This document shows positions 1 through 9,818 of a DNA stretch of 12,051 nt, in pieces. The translations under genes were made by a program, and so were the position numbers. Under the pieces are notes generated by a model that saw only the letters and a list, made by a program, of their open reading frames with translations, was not told the origin of the DNA and did not search any database. Source of the stretch: Smittium culicis (lineage: Eukaryota > Kickxellomycota > Harpellomycetes > Harpellales > Legeriomycetaceae); the NCBI GenBank assembly GCA_001970855.1, contig LSSN01001881.1:1-12051 (forward strand), in the 5' to 3' direction. Position 1 is the stretch's first letter. Each line of letters opens with the position of its first letter.

Positions 1-1380
1 AAAAAAAAGAAAAGTTCTACAACAAATCATAATTAAATACAGTTCCATAAAAAAAAACAGTGGCTTATATTGTTATATTTCAGTGTGATGTTTAAAACTT
101 TTTTTATTATCGAAGATTATACTTAGTATTGAATTTAAGCTGAATAGATCTTATTTTTATTAAACTATAAAGGGTAAATCGGCATTCAAGGCAGATAATT
201 TATAAAAACGCTAGATTCTTTTTTTTTTTTGGATGCAAGAAAAAAACTAACTCTGCGTATAGTACTCTTTACTAATTTAGTATTACTAGCTTTAATCAAT
301 ATTCAAGTCTTTAACTTTCTATCTGAACTATTGTGTTTTCTCAGTTTCTTTTTTTATAGCCTTTATTTTAATCTTTCCTGCTCTTAAGATTTCCCACAAA
401 AAAATAAGCTTAAATCGGGAATCTGGCCCAATCAAATCACTGATTTGCTATAGAAAAAAAGGAATGCCTTTTTTTTTTAGTCAATAATATCGCTTCATAA
501 TTAATTTATAAATTTATTGGCTTATCTTGATTATAAAAGCAATCCACTAAATAACCATTGCAACAAAGTGCTCTCTTCGTTAAGAATCCCCCATATTTGA
601 AACATTAAACATATTATAGGAGATGTATAATACTTTTAAATTTGAATAAGTTTAAACTAGAGTGAAATGATAGCTTTTAATTTTTTTTACGAAGAGATTG
701 TTTTTTTAAAGCATAATGTAAAATTTTAAAATGAAAAATCAAGTTCGTTAAAAAAACTAAATTTCTTATACTCAACCCCTCTGCGCTTCTCCAGCAACTC
801 CATGCCCGCTGAAAATCGACGTATAGCTATATAAATTTTTGTTTTATCAATTGCTAATTACAAAAAATTTCTCGTTTTCGCTTTTTTTTTTATTTAAAAA
901 AAGCAACAAACCCTTCCTATGCAATTAACAGATTCCTTAAATTATAAATTTATTGATTTTTTAATTTTTATTTAAACCTATCACCCTTTAAAATTAACTC
1001 TGTGAACTTTTTCTAATTTATCGAAATTCGACAGACATATACACGCTTTTTTTAAAAAGCGAGTCTTATTGGTACGAAAAAAAATAATACAAACTATGCA
1101 ATGAAGTAAACTAAAAAATAGAAAACTTGGTACAAGGTATAAAAAAAACTGATAGTCTAATACCGATAAATTACTTTTCTGGTCTACCAGACGCGTACCT
1201 AAAGGGAAATGGGATCAATCTAACAACCGAAAAATCCGCCCGAATATTTCTTCAAGTTTTATATCCACACTTCGTTTAATTTGCATTTTGATAATCTAAA
1301 ATTTTTGTAATTTTTTTTATGGCCTAAATGCTTTTCAGCTAACATCTTTAGATGTATACAAAGCTAGCATTTTTTTAAAT
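1..1380. other. AT-rich intergenic region
   Basis: No gene is supported. Poly-A and poly-T runs are frequent (for example T at 221-230). A GC-richer patch at 774-826 stands out, as does repeat copy D near 1142-1212. On the minus strand the patch lies in a 43-codon open frame ending at 726 that includes RRFSAGMELLEKRRGVEYKK. I recognise no family, and it may be a relic exon or chance. Confidence 0.6.
1142..1212 (-). repeat. Dispersed repeat copy D
   Basis: Read on the minus strand, 1206-1142 aligns by eye without gaps to 9788-9852 on the plus strand at about 53 of 65 positions. The match runs from CCCTTTAGGTAC through CTGGTAGACC to AGTTTTTTT. It also carries CCATTTCCC (minus, 1212-1204), as in copy G. 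The centre, TCTGGT-CT-ACCAGA at 1178-1191, is a near-perfect palindrome. Confidence 0.75.
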
Positions 1381-1385
1381 TAAAA

Positions 1386-1391
1386 TTTATT
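1386..1391 (-). terminator. Candidate polyadenylation signal for the SH3 gene
   Basis: The minus strand reads AATAAA about 105 nt after the TAG stop. In DNA this AT-rich the motif is common, so only the position supports it. Confidence 0.3.
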
Positions 1392-1492
1392 CTTTATAAA
1401 AATAGTGTAAATTTTATGAAAAAAATGGTATTGACTTTCAATATTTATAAAGTATGAAATATAAAAGCAATTCAGAAAAAAAGAAAAGAAGT

Positions 1493-4306
1493 CTAAAACT
1501 CATCCAAAGTTGAAAGGAGAATTGCACGCGTCTTTGCTTCAGGCATCGATATCAAGTCATTTGAATTGTGAATTGTAATTCCGCTTTGATCGGGTAGTTC
1601 ATGTTTACAATTATTACTTTCATACTCATCTTTTAACTTGGTTTTAGAAACCTTTGATTTATTTTCAAATAAGCTGAATAAGCTGATATTACTGAAATTT
1701 ATAATTTTTCTTTGACGAGAATTTTCTCCATGATTAGAGTTAAAGCCTATTGAATAATTGCTATTTGCCAACGATCTTTTTGGAGATTTGGAGCCTGTAA
1801 TTACATCGATACTTTTAAAATTTCCTGTATTATTTATATTCACTTTTTTGTTTGATATATCTTTACTCTTATCTAACCTTGTAGATAATCCTCTTTTCTT
1901 TTTTACTGATGTGTTTCTTATTTGTCTATATTGATTTTCTGGGTTGACATTTGAATTTATGTGCAAATTTGCTTTCCCATTAGGTGATTCAGGTGTTTTC
2001 TTCATTGCGCCATTGCTTAAGAATAACTCTTTATTGTATTCTCCAAAAAGATTTAGATCAAGAACCGCAGAGTTTGTAGAAAATGGACTCAATATTTCGT
2101 CAATTGAATCGCTAGAGTCCTTTTTAACTTTTATACCTGAAATGGGAACTGATTTTCTCTTCTTTTTTATTTTTAATGAAATGTTTTTCTTTCTTAATTC
2201 GTATTTTGGGGATACAGATCCTTTCTTGCTGTTAATTTGAGCAAAGATAGATGGTTTGATATTATTGTATCCAGTAGCGGCTTTTTCATTTTCAGATTTT
2301 GGACTTTCCTTTGAATTTTCACTTTCTCTGGAATTTTTACTTTTGGTTTTATTATCTTCTAAAGAAAATTGTGTGATATTAGGGTCAAGTTCAGCGTTCT
2401 CTTCTTCATCGCAATTTAATTTACCAAATAAATTTCTGGGACTAATTCTTTTTTCGATTTCAAAGCTGCCATTTTCATTTTTTATATACTCGATGTTGGT
2501 GTTTTTAATATCTGGTACAACTTTATTTACTTTTTTCTCATCAATAAATGGTTTGATGAGGCCAAAATTTGAGATTTTATCATCGTTATATTTATGATAA
2601 ATTTCATGCCTGTTAGTGCTGCTGGTATTATTAGATTTGGTTGTGTTTTTGTCATTCGAAACTAATGAAAAATGATCTGACGGCTTTAGATGATTAATTG
2701 GTTTCTTTGATGAGTTTATATTATCTTTAATATAGGTTTTATTTTTAAATTCACTATAATTAGCGTTATTTTTTTGTGAAATATAAGATTCATAAAGTTT
2801 ATAATTAGTATTTTCATTTTTATTGTTAGTTTTTGGTTCACTTCTGCTTTCTGCATTAAAATCAATTATGGTGTTGTCGTTTTTGATTTCTGAGCTTTTG
2901 TTTTCTTTAAAAGACTTTGTATACTCCGAGCTATTTTTACATAAACTATAATCAGATTTTATAACGTCTGTTTTACTTATTCCAGATACTAAACATGAAA
3001 ATGGGAAAGCACCTTCAATGTCTTTAGTATAATTTTTCCCCATTGCCCAACCGTCGTCATATACCAAAAATATCTTTACATCATCGCCAACATCCAATTT
3101 TATTTCGTCTTCAAGCTTGGGAATATACTGCTTTTTAACTTTCCTTGGCTTAGACATCGAAAGGATTAAAGCATCAATAAAATCAAAATCACTTAACGAG
3201 AAATTTTTGTTGAACTTGCATTTTTTTTTTGAGTTTGAATTATTCTTTAGAGATTTTGAATTTTCCAGACTTGAAAAAAAACTCATTCCCATAAAATTTG
3301 GCGCTTCGCTATCATGTTTTTTTTCCCTTATTATCTTGAAAAAAACGAATAATCCCAAGCCTACTAAGGATATAAATAATAAAAAAGTTATTGTTGAAAG
3401 TATAGCAACTGCTAATCCGGGGCTGAATATCTTTTCAGCTTTCTTTTGAGAAAGCGAAAGATTCTTAGAATGTTCTAATTCTCTTGATCTCTTATATTTT
3501 TCTCTAAATATTATATTTTTCATTTTTGAAGTTTTAGTTTCGTTATATTCTGGACTTTTATTGAATAAATTTGAAAACTTATCAATATTAATGTACCGAC
3601 ATTGATTACTTGAAAAATCAAATAGATATTTTTTACAACTATCCTCGGCGCTTATTTCTTCTTTGTCCATATTTAGGTATAATCTAGACTTTATTACCCA
3701 TTGAAAACAGGATTCTTTACATATAGGGATATTGTAAATATTATTTTTTGGAATAGTAAAATTTCCATGGTTTCTCACCCCATTATTTTCGTAAGCTACA
3801 TTTTGAATAAATTCTCTTTTATTCTTCTTACTTTGATTTTCTAATTCATTGATGAATTTTGCGCAAAAAATTTGCTTTCCAAAATTTATTAAATTGTTTA
3901 TTTCGGAAATGTTGTGATTTTTTTCTTCATTATCATTCAGCAAATATTTAAGTCTTTTTTCTAGCAATAAATATTCAGGGAATATAGAATCTGTTAATTT
4001 TTTAGTGTCGGCTATGATGAAATGGTCATATCTATTTCTATATTTATTTCTTATGTTTAATTTATTATTTTCTAAAAAATAACCATCTGAATCCGCACAA
4101 GATTGAGTAACTATAAATAATTTATTAAAAAAAATTATACATCGATTTATTTACATTCATGAAATTAAATTTAAATTTTCTAAATAGCAGTATAAATAAT
4201 TACCTTGAATTAAATCAGAATAATTTTCACTACTAGTTAACCCTAATGACATAGAGCTAATAGTATTAGTGCCAATCACAAATAACAGGAAATTAAATAA
4301 TAACAT
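1493..4306 (-). CDS. Single-pass membrane protein with secreted-side Cys-rich ectodomain and cytoplasmic SH3 domain (2 exons, 906 aa)
   Basis: Exon 1 is 4306-4204 and exon 2 is 4110-1493, joined in phase 1; the stop is TAG. Exon 1 supplies a signal peptide starting MLLFNFLLFVIG. Residues 19 to about 265 form an ectodomain with six cysteines (39, 117, 165, 169, 193, 205) and five N-glycosylation sequons (N28, N101, N151, N224, N251). A strongly hydrophobic helix at about 266-295 is followed by KIIREKK, which fits a cytoplasmic C-terminus. An SH3 domain lies at about 361-409, with an acidic LEDEIKL stretch, the VYDDGWAMG core and the GAFPFSCL end, all typical of SH3 folds. The last ~500 residues are Asn/Lys/Ser-rich and look disordered. 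They hold seven Ser/Thr-Pro sites, possible MAPK/CDK targets. Family knowledge: fungal SH3 membrane proteins of this layout act in polarity, mating or cell-wall sensing. The exact role here is inference. The ORF from 3967 alone would start at TTG and lack the signal peptide. Confidence 0.85.
4111..4203 (-). other. Spliceosomal intron of the SH3 membrane-protein gene (93 bp, phase 1)
   Basis: On the minus strand the junction reads CAAG|GTAATT at the donor and TTATAG|TT at the acceptor. The length is a multiple of three, but reading through meets an in-frame TGA, so splicing is needed to link the signal-peptide exon to the main exon. The joined codon is G+TT (Val35). Confidence 0.75.
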
Positions 4307-5528
4307 TTTTTATTGTTTTAAATTAAATGATTAGTTTTCTAAAGTATTATAGCGTGTGTGTGTTTACATATAAAAGAAAATGAATTAACAAGGAATTTAT
4401 ATATATTATATAAATATTTGGTTAGGGGTAAAAATACTTTAGTGCAAATTGCGAATGTAACATATAGGTAAAAAGTTTATAAAAGGGAATTGTGAATTTT
4501 TTTAGTGAATGTAGGTTTATACGCGATTTATATTTGTTTTCTGAAAAGGAACTAGAAGGGGAAATAGTTTAATATCAAAATTACTTTTCAGAAACATTGC
4601 ATTATATAAACAATAGCTGTTCCAGCATATAAAAGAGAATCCTTAAAAGTTATATTTGCTCAACTATATGCTGATCGGTAGAGTTTTTACCCTTTAATAA
4701 TATCCTGAGTGTTCAAAGTTTACTTTGTAAAAATAAATGGTTTATATATATGTATTTATTTGAAACATTTTTACAATAAAAAAATTCATATAGATATTAG
4801 AGAAACTTTATAATGTTTTTCATTAATAAAGTTAGGTATAGGATATATTTGAAAAGCATTTAGATACGATCATTTATAGCCTGAAACTTTTATATTAATT
4901 ACAAAAATATTTTATTGAATTTATTATATAAATTTTTATTTTTAAATCATAATGTTATAATAAAATCTTAACAAAAGCTATCTCCTCTTTTTAGAAATTT
5001 TGTAATGCTCTAATTATGTACTTTTAAAATTACGAACTATAAAAATTATAAAAACGAATTTTTCATATAAATTAAAAATATTATAAACTTCAAAAATCAA
5101 CTTATTGAATAATATAATAGCAAAAATATTTTAAACTTCATTTATTTTCCAAGTTCAATTTCTTTATTATAAAGATCGAGTGTTAGATTTTTTTTAACAT
5201 CTAGTTTATTTAGACTGATATAGAAATAATAGGTAAACATTTAAGCATATGCTATTCACATTTAAAGCCTCTAACGTATGAACTAAGCTTAGGCGCGTAA
5301 AGTTTAAAAACGCTTATGCCAATATAAAAAAATCGAAAAGTAAATATTTATTAAACAGTTCAGACAGTTGATATTTTTACAATCCTTCTAAGAATCTAGA
5401 TATTTATATAATTTATTATACAATTCGATTACTTTTAAGAGTATATAGTGATGTACCATGAAGTATTTATACTATAGAGATAAATCATATATTATAAATA
5501 GTTCATATATAAATAAGTACATATATAA
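4307..5528. other. AT-rich intergenic region upstream of the SH3 gene
   Basis: This should hold the SH3 gene promoter. A TATA-like TATAATA sits on the minus strand at 4345-4351, about 40 bp before its ATG, and a short (GT)5 run sits at 4354-4363. A 33-codon ATG frame at 5458 (plus) is not convincing. Nothing else is visible. Confidence 0.55.
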
Positions 5529-5960
5529 ACGATTATTTGTGTTAGAAAATCTATATTGATATTCTGGAACGATTGTGGCGGTGTAAAGTTAACAACGTCT
5601 CATAATCACAGATATTACATATTGAATTTATGTGCATTTTTGGATACAGAAATTTCAATGGAGAGTGAAGATTCTAATGCAAACTTAAACTGATAACATT
5701 TTTTCAAAACACTAATGATGATAATTATACGCTAAACGACAGAGTTCATGGACATAAATATATTAATAGTAATAAGGAATTGAAATGGTGACTATAAATC
5801 AATCAAAGTATGCGATTTTATCATAAAAAAATATCCAAATTTAAAAGCTGTAGAAAAAAGGTTAATTTATTTGGACAGAGAATCGAAGAGTTTATTTGAG
5901 GGGGGGAATATCAAAAAAAATAAATTGAGAATGCTTACGGGAGAAATCTTAGTTTTTTAA
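5529..5960 (+). pseudogene. Coding-like stretch, frame-broken gene relic or unrecognised multi-exon gene
   Basis: Three open segments follow one another. Segment a is 5529-5690 (54 codons, including WNDCGGVKLTT and LNLCAFLDTEISMESED). Segment b is 5678-5788 (37 codons, with DRVHGHKYINSNKELK). Segment c is 5784-5957, stop TAA 5958-5960 (58 codons, with FIIKKYPNLKAVEKRLIYLD and LFEGGNIKKNKLRMLTGEI). Segments a and c share a frame and b is shifted, so two compensating indels would explain a relic. Alternatively an intron with donor GTGAAG at 5665 and acceptor CAAAG ending at 5808 (144 bp) joins a to c in phase without b. Composition is more gene-like (G, C, W, P, R codons) than the flanks. No start codon is evident, so an upstream exon would be required. 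It ends 12 bp inside the phosphatase 3' end on the opposite strand. I do not recognise the family. Confidence 0.35.
5891..5896 (-). terminator. Candidate polyadenylation signal for the phosphatase gene
   Basis: The minus strand reads AATAAA 53 nt past the TAA stop, with a second one at 5866-5871. Both lie inside the coding-like stretch on the other strand, so transcripts from the two would overlap. Confidence 0.35.
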
Positions 5961-6702
5961 AGACAAGTGGATTTTTCCATCAATAATCTTTACATCAAGT
6001 TGATCATAACTAGAAATGCAGAAAGACACACCGCTGTCAATAAGCTGTTTTTCAGTGTGTGAAGAAATTACTCCAATTACTAAGCAGCCTGCATCTATAC
6101 CTGCTTTGACTCCAGCTGGGGCATCTTCAAAAACTACGCAGTTTTTGGGATCAAAGCCTAGGCTTTTGGCACAGCTAATGTAACCGTCGGGGAAAGGTTT
6201 GCTTCTAGGAACAATATCAGCGGTAAAAAAGCATTTAGGGATTTCAATTCCCATTTGACCCATTCTAGTTTTGGCCATTATGCTAGTGCCAGAAGTTACA
6301 ATTCCCCAGCAAGATTTGGGGATTTTATTAAGAAACTCCAATGAACCTGGTACTAGATGAACACCACTAGCGTCTTTCAAAGCCCTGTCCTCCATTTCTA
6401 TTACAGATTCATTAGTAGCAAAATCTTCGGGGAAGAATTTTTTTAGAACAGCAATAGTTTGAACGCCGTGGCTAAAATCCAACAGCTCCTCGATGTCTAC
6501 ATTATAAATTTCAGCGTATTCGCGGTAAATTTTTTCGGTACATTCGATAGTATCTGAATAAATTTTATATTTATAATTTAAGAAATTTTTAGAATGTTGA
6601 TAGAACAAAGGTATGGATAATTAATATAAGATTGAATATAGTACTTATTAGAGTTCCGTCTAAATCGAATAGAATTCCATCAGCTACGCATTCTTTAGTC
6701 AT
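5949..6702 (-). CDS. HAD-superfamily phosphatase, DOG/GPP type (glycerol-3-phosphatase / 2-deoxyglucose-6-phosphatase-like; 2 exons, 220 aa)
   Basis: Exon 1 is 6702-6645 (19 codons plus 1 nt) and exon 2 is 6553-5949; the stop is TAA. The spliced protein begins MTKECVADGILFDLDGTLIN, restoring HAD motif I with the nucleophile Asp13 and acid/base Asp15. Motif II is VTSGT (105-109), motif III is Lys138 in RSKPFPDGY, and motif IV is Glu162-Asp163 in VVFEDAPAG. The cap region carries SHGVQT (47-52), matching the SHG..T signature of yeast Gpp1/Dog1. The family hydrolyses small sugar or polyol phosphates in the cytosol, in glycerol/osmotic metabolism or sugar-phosphate detoxification. The substrate here cannot be read from sequence. 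At 220 aa it is slightly shorter than Gpp1 (250 aa) but complete. Odd point: motif III has Ser-Lys-Pro where Gly-Lys-Pro is usual. The ORF starting at 6608 reads intron and lacks the catalytic Asp pair. Confidence 0.92.
6554..6644 (-). other. Spliceosomal intron of the HAD phosphatase gene (91 bp, phase 1)
   Basis: The donor is ATAA|GTACTA and the acceptor TTATTCAG|AT on the minus strand. Splicing rebuilds the uninterrupted family sequence DLDGTLIN-TIECTEK across the junction (codon A+AT = Asn20). This is strong homology-based support for the exact borders. The length is not a multiple of three. Confidence 0.85.
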
Positions 6703-6790
6703 TTTCGATAAAGCTGTTTAGAACTTTGACCTTTTATTTTTAAGAAGGGGTCTAATGGAGGTGAAAGATCGTTTATCATTTGGTAAAAGC

Positions 6791-6797
6791 TTATAAA
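6791..6797 (-). promoter_or_regulatory. TATA-like box before the phosphatase gene
   Basis: The minus strand reads TTTATAA about 90 bp before the ATG at 6702. This is position-based only. Confidence 0.2.
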
Positions 6798-6989
6798 TTA
6801 AATACTTCTGCTTGATCCTTTCCCAAATAGCGCTCTTAAAAAAAAGCATATTTAATGATTCGTTTATGATTTAAAAGTAAATTTACTATTTGCTGCTAAA
6901 AAACAGCTAACCAATAAAATTTAAGATCTCGTATTATAAGCATTTTATTCGAACATAAATGGCTATATTTGGTAGTTCAAAGTAGTATA

Positions 6990-7008
6990 GCGCCCGTGAA
7001 AGGGTTAA
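6990..7008 (-). repeat. Dispersed repeat copy I, end motif with TTAA
   Basis: The minus strand reads TTAACCCTTTCACGGGCGC, matching the family start CCCTTTC with a TTAA directly outside it. It faces away from copy J, 62 bp to the right. Confidence 0.5.
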
Positions 7009-7070
7009 TGATAATCAATTATTAATAAATATGACTCACCTGTAGTTATTACTTTTTGTTTCAATACTTT

Positions 7071-7094
7071 TTAACCCTTCCCCATCCAAACTTG
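7071..7094 (+). repeat. Dispersed repeat copy J, end motif with TTAA
   Basis: The plus strand starts TTAACCCTTCCCCATCCAAA. It closely matches copy H (minus strand at 10721-10743, ATAACCCTTTCCCGTCCAAA): about 17 of 20 positions agree by eye. Confidence 0.5.
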
Positions 7095-7382
7095 TTTTCA
7101 TCAAGAAAAAATAAGCCCTCGCGTTCTTTAATAAGATACATAATATTATTGGCTTTATTATATAAGTTTTATGTAAATATCCTCCAATAATGTGAACAAG
7201 GTTAAAATATAAAGAAAAAAGTTAACTGGAACCTTGGCTTGACTTATCCATACCTAAAACTAGCAAAAAATACACTGGTAAAAATAATTTCAAAATTGAA
7301 GCACACGTTCATTATAATTGTAATTCAAGCTGAATTTAAATGAGGTTCTTACCATGTTACTATTTCTTTCAAGAACTATAAA

Positions 7383-7604
7383 TAAAATAACTTTAATGAA
7401 TCAGTAATTTCGTATATGATTGATGACTATCAATACTTTATACTATCAAGAAGGTATTCCAATATCCATAGAGTCTGGCCTCAAGTAAATATATATCAAC
7501 AAGAGATTCAAAAATTTCCATTATTCAAAAAATGGATAAACTATATTACCAAGAATAAATTGCCTATCTATAATAAAAAAAAGTTTAACGTAACTATATA
7601 ATCA
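7383..7604 (+). other. Small open frame of unknown status (ATG 7416, 61 codons)
   Basis: The frame is open from a TAA at 7383 through an ATG at 7416 to TAA at 7602-7604. The peptide has some non-repetitive character (RRYSNIHRVWPQVNIYQQ, FPLFKKWINYITKNKLP) with two Trp and several Pro. Open frames of this length occur by chance in DNA this AT-rich a few times per window, and I recognise no domain. It could be a short exon, a relic or chance. It lies between two weak inverted TAACCCTT/AAGGGTTA motifs (7072-7079 and 7611-7618). Confidence 0.2.
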
Positions 7605-8262
7605 CTATACAAGGGTTATTTAGTATATTCAGCGGATATATTAACGAGCTTTTATTATTGAAAAAAAAAAAAATTTTTTTTATTCTATTTAACACTAGAT
7701 AGCGATATTTAATTTAAGCTGTGAATTATAGTAAAATATATATCGAGATATCATTACACACTAAAAACAATTAAAATTTGTAAAGGTTAAAAATTCATAA
7801 TAAGTTAAGGCAAGTAATTATTTTAAATTTATGTTTTTTAGGAACTGTTCAACTAATAGAAAGCCTCGCGAATTATCCATTTTTATTACTACTTGAGTCT
7901 AAATTGACCCATAATTACTCACACTTTATGAAATAATCTCCAGAAAAATAATTCATTTAAAAAAAATTATGTATAGTAGTTTAATTAATATTTACAAAAA
8001 TAATATATGCTTTTTATAGGTATTAGTATATAAATATTTATTCTGTATTTAATTAAAAAATTGAAATAATATATGAATATCTAGAAATTATAGAAATGGG
8101 GAAATTAGAAGATTATAATCCGTATTATATTATTATGCTAACAATTTATTATTGATATAATTTAAAAGTTAAAACATGAAATACGAACAAATTACAGCAC
8201 CAAAAAGTCTTAGTCTGATCAAGCGTAATAAAATTAAAATATCATGTTGACAGTTTTTAAGT

Positions 8263-8325
8263 CAATGTAAACGGCGTAAAACAGTCTACTTTTGAACGTG
8301 AAAAGCCCCAAAATCCGAAATAGTG
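8263..8325 (-). repeat. Dispersed repeat copy A (pair with B)
   Basis: This 63-bp segment aligns to 8405-8468 in the same orientation at about 50 of 64 columns, with one single-base gap. On the minus strand it contains CTTTTCACGTTCAAAAGTAGAC, a diverged form of CCCTTTC ... GGTAGAC. It is GC-richer than its flanks. Confidence 0.75.
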
Positions 8326-8404
8326 AATGTTTTAATTGTAATTATAAGTAAATTCAATGCTGTGTTTGCTACTAAATATTTTTTTACTTATTAATATTTT
8401 TAGC

Positions 8405-8468
8405 CAATGAAAATGGCAAAAAACCAGTCTACCTCTGAACGAGAAAGGTCCCAAAACCCGGCAAAGTG
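8405..8468 (-). repeat. Dispersed repeat copy B (pair with A)
   Basis: This 64-bp direct repeat partner of 8263-8325 starts 142 bp after it. The minus strand reads CCTTTCTCGTTCAGA then GGTAGACTGG, keeping the family core better than copy A does. Confidence 0.75.
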
Positions 8469-9670
8469 TATTTTTTTTTCTATTAAGTATTTATATTTTT
8501 TCTGTTCTGTTCATTGCATAATCATACCATATAATACTTCAAGTTATATCTTACATCCAGAAATTTTATAATCTTGCAACTTTAGTGAATTTTAATTTAT
8601 TTTATTCTTATTTCAACTCTACTAGATATTAATTATTTTATTTTTTTTCAAATCCAAAAAAAAGTGATGTTACGTTTTTATTTAATTTTAACCTCCATTA
8701 TACTATTTAAATTTTAAATTTGCATTATTGCCAACATTTTTATAATATTATATGATTTTTAGTTTATCGAGAATCTATTATATATCCTTATATCATACTA
8801 TTAATAATGAAACGCAATTTTAGTTTTTATATCCTCTTAGCCATTATAGTACTTTTTATTTATTTTATGATTTAACTAATTTTTTTTCATGGGTGTGGAT
8901 TGAATAATTTTTCCATAAGGCAGCGTGCACTCACTTTTAATGTAATTTTTTTTCTTTTAAAAATATCTATATCAATTGTCATGTTATTAGTTAAAATAGT
9001 CATTCCAAGTGCTTTTTAATTGGATAAATTGTTTAAATATAGCTAACAAAATGGATATATTGTCCCAACACTAGTCATGATTAATATTAGTATAATCTTA
9101 ATTATTTATAATTCTAAAGAAATGTTAACCTCTTCAAAAATGCTTTCGCTTTTTCTCCTTAAAATAATTAAAAACATTCTAAATTCAATAAATATTAACT
9201 AGCTTTGCGAGCTAATTAAAAGGTTCAGCTAATTAAATCATATATATTTGATTTATCTGAATAATAAAATGAATAAATTGAAATTATATGTTATAGTAAA
9301 GTGTATATTAACAATACAGTTTTTTTAGTTATAAGCTCAATCAAATTATACTTATAGTAAAAAGCTCTTATTTCATTTATTTTAAAACAGATTATGTCTT
9401 TTTTTTATTTCCAGTTTTACCCAGATCATTACTAGATAGAAATATTTTTATTGACAAGCATTAGTGGAGTTATGAAAATCAAAGCCCAAACGCTTTACAG
9501 TCTATTTTTTATTTTGCTTAAATTTAACCATTTTAATTAAGCGGTTTAAATTTCTATTTGTAGCGGCTTTTAATGGTAATAAAACAAAAGTATCTGGCGA
9601 ATAAAATATAAAAATTAAAAAAGGTGTTTGATTTTGGTAGAATATCTTTGCTCTTATGAACAGGAACGCT
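8469..9670. other. AT-rich region without recognisable gene
   Basis: There are only short open frames and homopolymer runs. A small GC-richer patch at about 8917-8935 (AAGGCAGCGTGCACTCAC) and the AGCTAATTAAA pair are the only structures noted. Confidence 0.55.
9210..9238 (+). repeat. Short direct repeat AGCTAATTAAA
   Basis: AGCTAATTAAA occurs at 9210-9220 and again at 9228-9238, an 18-bp period. The first copy follows AGCTTTGCGAGCT, a small palindromic stem. It is probably local slippage. No function is implied. Confidence 0.5.
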
Positions 9671-9702
9671 CATTTTTGATCTACCGCACGGGAAATGGTT
9701 AA
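9671..9702 (-). repeat. Dispersed repeat copy G
   Basis: The minus strand begins TTAACCATTTCCCGTGC (9702-9686) and runs into GGTAGATCAAAAATG (9685-9671). The 14-bp ATTTTTGATCTACC on the plus strand (9672-9685) recurs exactly at 10572-10585. GGGAAATGG (9690-9698) recurs at 1204-1212, in each case four bases after a TACC. Confidence 0.6.
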
Positions 9703-9727
9703 TGCCATTTCTGCTTGTGACTTCAGT

Positions 9728-9818
9728 CATCCGGTCTACCTGAAGCAGCGCCTGCATAGATCTTCCGGTTGGTATATTATAACACATCCCTTTAGGTACA
9801 CAGCTGGTAGACCGGAAG
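9728..9818. repeat. Inverted repeat in a GC-rich island
   Basis: CCGGTCTACC at 9731-9740 and GGTAGACCGG at 9806-9815 are exact reverse complements, extendable to 12 of 13 bp (9728-9740 / 9806-9818). A second overlapping pair, TCTTCCGGT 9761-9769 with ACCGGAAGA 9811-9819, offers an alternative fold. Both pairs use the family core GGTAGACC. Confidence 0.6.

Larger units (their letters stand above)
6703..8262. other. Gene-poor AT-rich region
   Basis: This contains the phosphatase 5' flank, repeat copies I and J, the small open frame at 7383-7604, and a run of 13 A followed by 8 T at 7661-7681. Such A/T tracts exclude nucleosomes. I see no other gene. Confidence 0.55.

Noticed and set aside
1944..3449. 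Three plus-strand open frames (1944-2240, 2256-2597, 3117-3449)
   Set aside because: They lie antisense inside the SH3 protein exon. Their Phe/Ser/Leu-rich sequence is what the complement of Lys/Glu/Asn/Ser codons gives.
3965..3967. TTG as start of the SH3 protein
   Set aside because: The frame stays open upstream to the acceptor at 4111 and joins in phase to an ATG exon with a signal peptide.
4354..4363. (GT)5 microsatellite
   Set aside because: Too short to be meaningful; mentioned only as a landmark.
6971..6994. GGTAGTTCAAAG as a tRNA B-box
   Set aside because: The match to GGTTCGAANCC is poor, no A-box sits at the right distance upstream, and no cloverleaf can be drawn.
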